From Thalassotalea sediminis (lineage in GTDB: Bacteria; Pseudomonadota; Gammaproteobacteria; Enterobacterales; Alteromonadaceae), in assembly GCF_030295915.1 (NCBI RefSeq), contig NZ_AP027361.1:1178001-1242000 (forward strand): 64,000 bases of DNA, read 5' to 3'. The notes under the pieces were generated by a model. It saw only the letters and a list, made by a program, of their open reading frames with translations. It was not told where the DNA came from and made no database searches. The position numbers were made by a program, and so were the translations under genes. This document shows positions 62,540 through 64,000 of this stretch, in pieces; position 1 is the stretch's first letter; every line of letters starts with the position of its first letter.

Positions 62540-64000
62540 ATGAGCGCAAATTTTCAATGCCCAATGTCTATGACTCCTGTAGAGCAAGCTTTTTCGTCAT
62601 CTGGTGTACTCGCTAAGGTGTTGTCAGGGTATTCCCCTCGGCAAGCGCAAATAGATATGGCGTTAGAAGTTGAACTTGCGATAGATAACCAAACGAGCTT
62701 AGTGGTTGAAGCGGGTACTGGCACTGGAAAAACCTTTGCATATTTGATCCCTGCATTGCTGTCTGAGCAAAAAGTGATCGTTTCTACAGGAACAAAAAAC
62801 CTTCAAGAACAATTATTTCATAAAGATATCCCTTTGCTTCGAAAGGCGATGGCGACTAATGCGCAAATGGCATTGTTGAAAGGGCGAGCCAATTATCTCT
62901 GTTTGTATCGCTTGGCATTATACCAGCAAGAGCGTGGGCAATTAGATGCGCAATCACTTGCTGATTTCGTTAAGGTGCAATCGTGGAGTACATCAACTCA
63001 AACGGGTGATATAGGTGAGCTCATTGACGTAGCAGAAGACTCACAAATATTTCCTTATGTTACTAGTACATTAGATAACTGCTTGGCAAAAGATTGTCCT
63101 AATATTGACGACTGCTACCTCGTAAAAGCCCGCAAACGGGCAATTGATGCCGATGTTGTGGTGGTTAATCATCATTTATTTTTCGCCGATATGGCACTCA
63201 AAGATACCGGATTTGGCGAACTTATCCCTAAGGCCGATGTCATTGTTTTTGATGAAGCGCATCAAATTCCAGACATTGCTAGTGAATACTTTGGCGATGC
63301 TTTTTCAACACGACAATTACTCGATTTATGTTCAGATATTTTACAGCTTTATCACACATCTTTAACGGATGTGAAGCAGCTAGGCAAAGCCGCAGAAAAA
63401 CTACAAAAAACTGCGATGGAATTTCGTTTATTGTTTAGACATGATCCGGAACGAGGTAATTGGCGTGAAAAAATACAGCTGCCTCGCATTAAACGAAGTT
63501 TTGAAAATATAAAAACAGATCTCGATTTTTTATACCAAGTGATCAAACTTTGTATTTCTCGCAGTGAAGCGATTGATAACTGCTTTGAACGTGCCGTTTC
63601 TATTTTAGCAAAGTACGATATCATGGCTGATGTAGAACAGCTTGGTATGAGTTATTGGTACGAAACGACAAGGCGTCACGTAGTTTTACACTTAACGCCA
63701 TTGAGTGTGGCTGATAAGTTCAGTGACTATATGCAGCAAGCTAATGCAGGTTGGATTTTTACTTCCGCGACGATTGCAGTAAATGGTGGCTTTGAACACT
63801 TCACTGAACAACTTGGCATTTCCAGTGCTAATACACTATTAGTTGATAGTCCTTTTGATTATTTACAACAATCACAACTATTGGTTCCTCGATATTTGCC
63901 TGATGCTCAAAGTCCACAGCGCGCAACAGCGTTAGCAGAGCTTGCGATACCGTTAATTAGCGCAAGTAACGGTGCATGTTTCATGTTGTTCACCAGTTAC
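62540..64000 (+). CDS. yoaA: ATP-dependent helicase YoaA (DinG family), 5' part
   Basis: An open frame that leaves the window, 487 codons seen. It matches E. coli YoaA closely: VVEAGTGTGKTFAYLIPALL (Walker A), IVSTGTKNLQEQLF, LLKGRANYLCLYRLAL, DNCLAKDCPNIDDCYLVKARKRAIDADVVVVNHHLFFADM with four cysteines of the 4Fe-4S cluster (CLYR, CLAKDC, DDCY), VIVFDEAHQIPDIASEYFG (DEAH box), GWIFTSATIAVNGGFEHFTEQLGI and SPFDYLQQSQLLVPRYLP. It is an XPD-like helicase acting in replication-gap repair with HolC. The C-terminal motifs lie beyond the window. Start at 62540 is tentative; ATG 62564 and 62570 are in frame. Confidence 0.93.
   Translation, partial: MSANFQCPMSMTPVEQAFSSSGVLAKVLSGYSPRQAQIDMALEVELAIDNQTSLVVEAGTGTGKTFAYLIPALLSEQKVIVSTGTKNLQEQLFHKDIPLLRKAMATNAQMALLKGRANYLCLYRLALYQQERGQLDAQSLADFVKVQSWSTSTQTGDIGELIDVAEDSQIFPYVTSTLDNCLAKDCPNIDDCYLVKARKRAIDADVVVVNHHLFFADMALKDTGFGELIPKADVIVFDEAHQIPDIASEYFGDAFSTRQLLDLCSDILQLYHTSLTDVKQLGKAAEKLQKTAMEFRLLFRHDPERGNWREKIQLPRIKRSFENIKTDLDFLYQVIKLCISRSEAIDNCFERAVSILAKYDIMADVEQLGMSYWYETTRRHVVLHLTPLSVADKFSDYMQQANAGWIFTSATIAVNGGFEHFTEQLGISSANTLLVDSPFDYLQQSQLLVPRYLPDAQSPQRATALAELAIPLISASNGACFMLFTSY

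Overview
The window reads as a chromosomal segment of a marine gammaproteobacterium of the Alteromonadales, most likely Colwelliaceae (Colwellia/Thalassotalea type). This is inferred from the low GC content, the envelope and stress gene repertoire, and protein sequences such as YoaA, HisG, QseB-like and YdhF that resemble enterobacterial/alteromonad orthologues. No rRNA or tRNA gene, CRISPR array, phage or intact transposase was seen. Two MITE-like non-autonomous elements are present.

Layout. 0-5 kb: a secreted orphan; a minus-strand unit of chemoreceptor, porin and small PstS-like protein; a zinc-ribbon protein; a dienelactone-hydrolase-like protein. 5.2-8.3 kb: lolC-lolD-lolE (lipoprotein release), with 8-nt gene overlaps. 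8.4-22.5 kb: a photo-oxidative-stress island built around an ECF sigma factor and its ChrR zinc anti-sigma factor. It holds a DUF2878/chalcone-isomerase-like/DUF3833 operon, a TIGR01777 epimerase, a four-FAS1-domain lipoprotein, a LON-domain protein, and the long operon sigma-chrR-DUF523/DUF1722-phr-NTF2-SDR-FAD oxidoreductase-DUF1365-cfa. Five promoters with the same architecture, TGATCN-N16-CGTANY, precede these units, so a whole local regulon can be read from the DNA. One of them, for the FAS1 gene, has a 262-bp MITE inserted at about its +1 position. 22.5-29.4 kb: DUF2062, comEC, msbA, lpxK, ycaR, kdsB (lipid A/Kdo supply). 29.4-37.3 kb: rnhA with an N-terminal RHBD, lgt, a UbiA prenyltransferase, ydhF, a MarR protein, and a LysR gene facing an NTF2/tautomerase/GST unit, then an MFS transporter.

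37.5-50 kb: recR, htpG and adk are in the order known from enterobacteria, but an 8-9 kb block lies between recR and htpG. That block is an 11-gene operon: thermostable-hemolysin-family protein, AMP-forming ligase, haem-oxygenase-like diiron protein, SDR, TPR protein, QseB/PmrA-like regulator, QseC-like kinase, cupredoxin-like protein, FTR1-like membrane protein and an outer-membrane-like protein (ten clear CDSs are listed individually). A perfect PmrA-type box (CTTAAG-N5-CTTAAG) overlaps the -35 position of its promoter, suggesting autoregulation. I regard this operon as the best candidate for an undescribed system: an acyl/carboxyl-activating and iron-oxygenase pathway coupled to envelope metal sensing. 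htpG has a textbook sigma-32 promoter.

50-60 kb: MAPEG protein, elaA with a terminator-like hairpin just before its start codon, an orphan, a periplasmic binding-like protein, and the complete histidine operon hisGDCBHAF(IE) on the minus strand. The operon is preceded by an attenuator whose leader peptide (too short for routine gene calling) carries five consecutive histidines. 60-64 kb: a second MITE, two orphans, a decayed or empty interval with a perfect 20-bp hairpin, and the 5' part of the DinG-family helicase gene yoaA running off the window end. Function assignments rest on recognisable motifs and remembered family similarity; no database search was possible.
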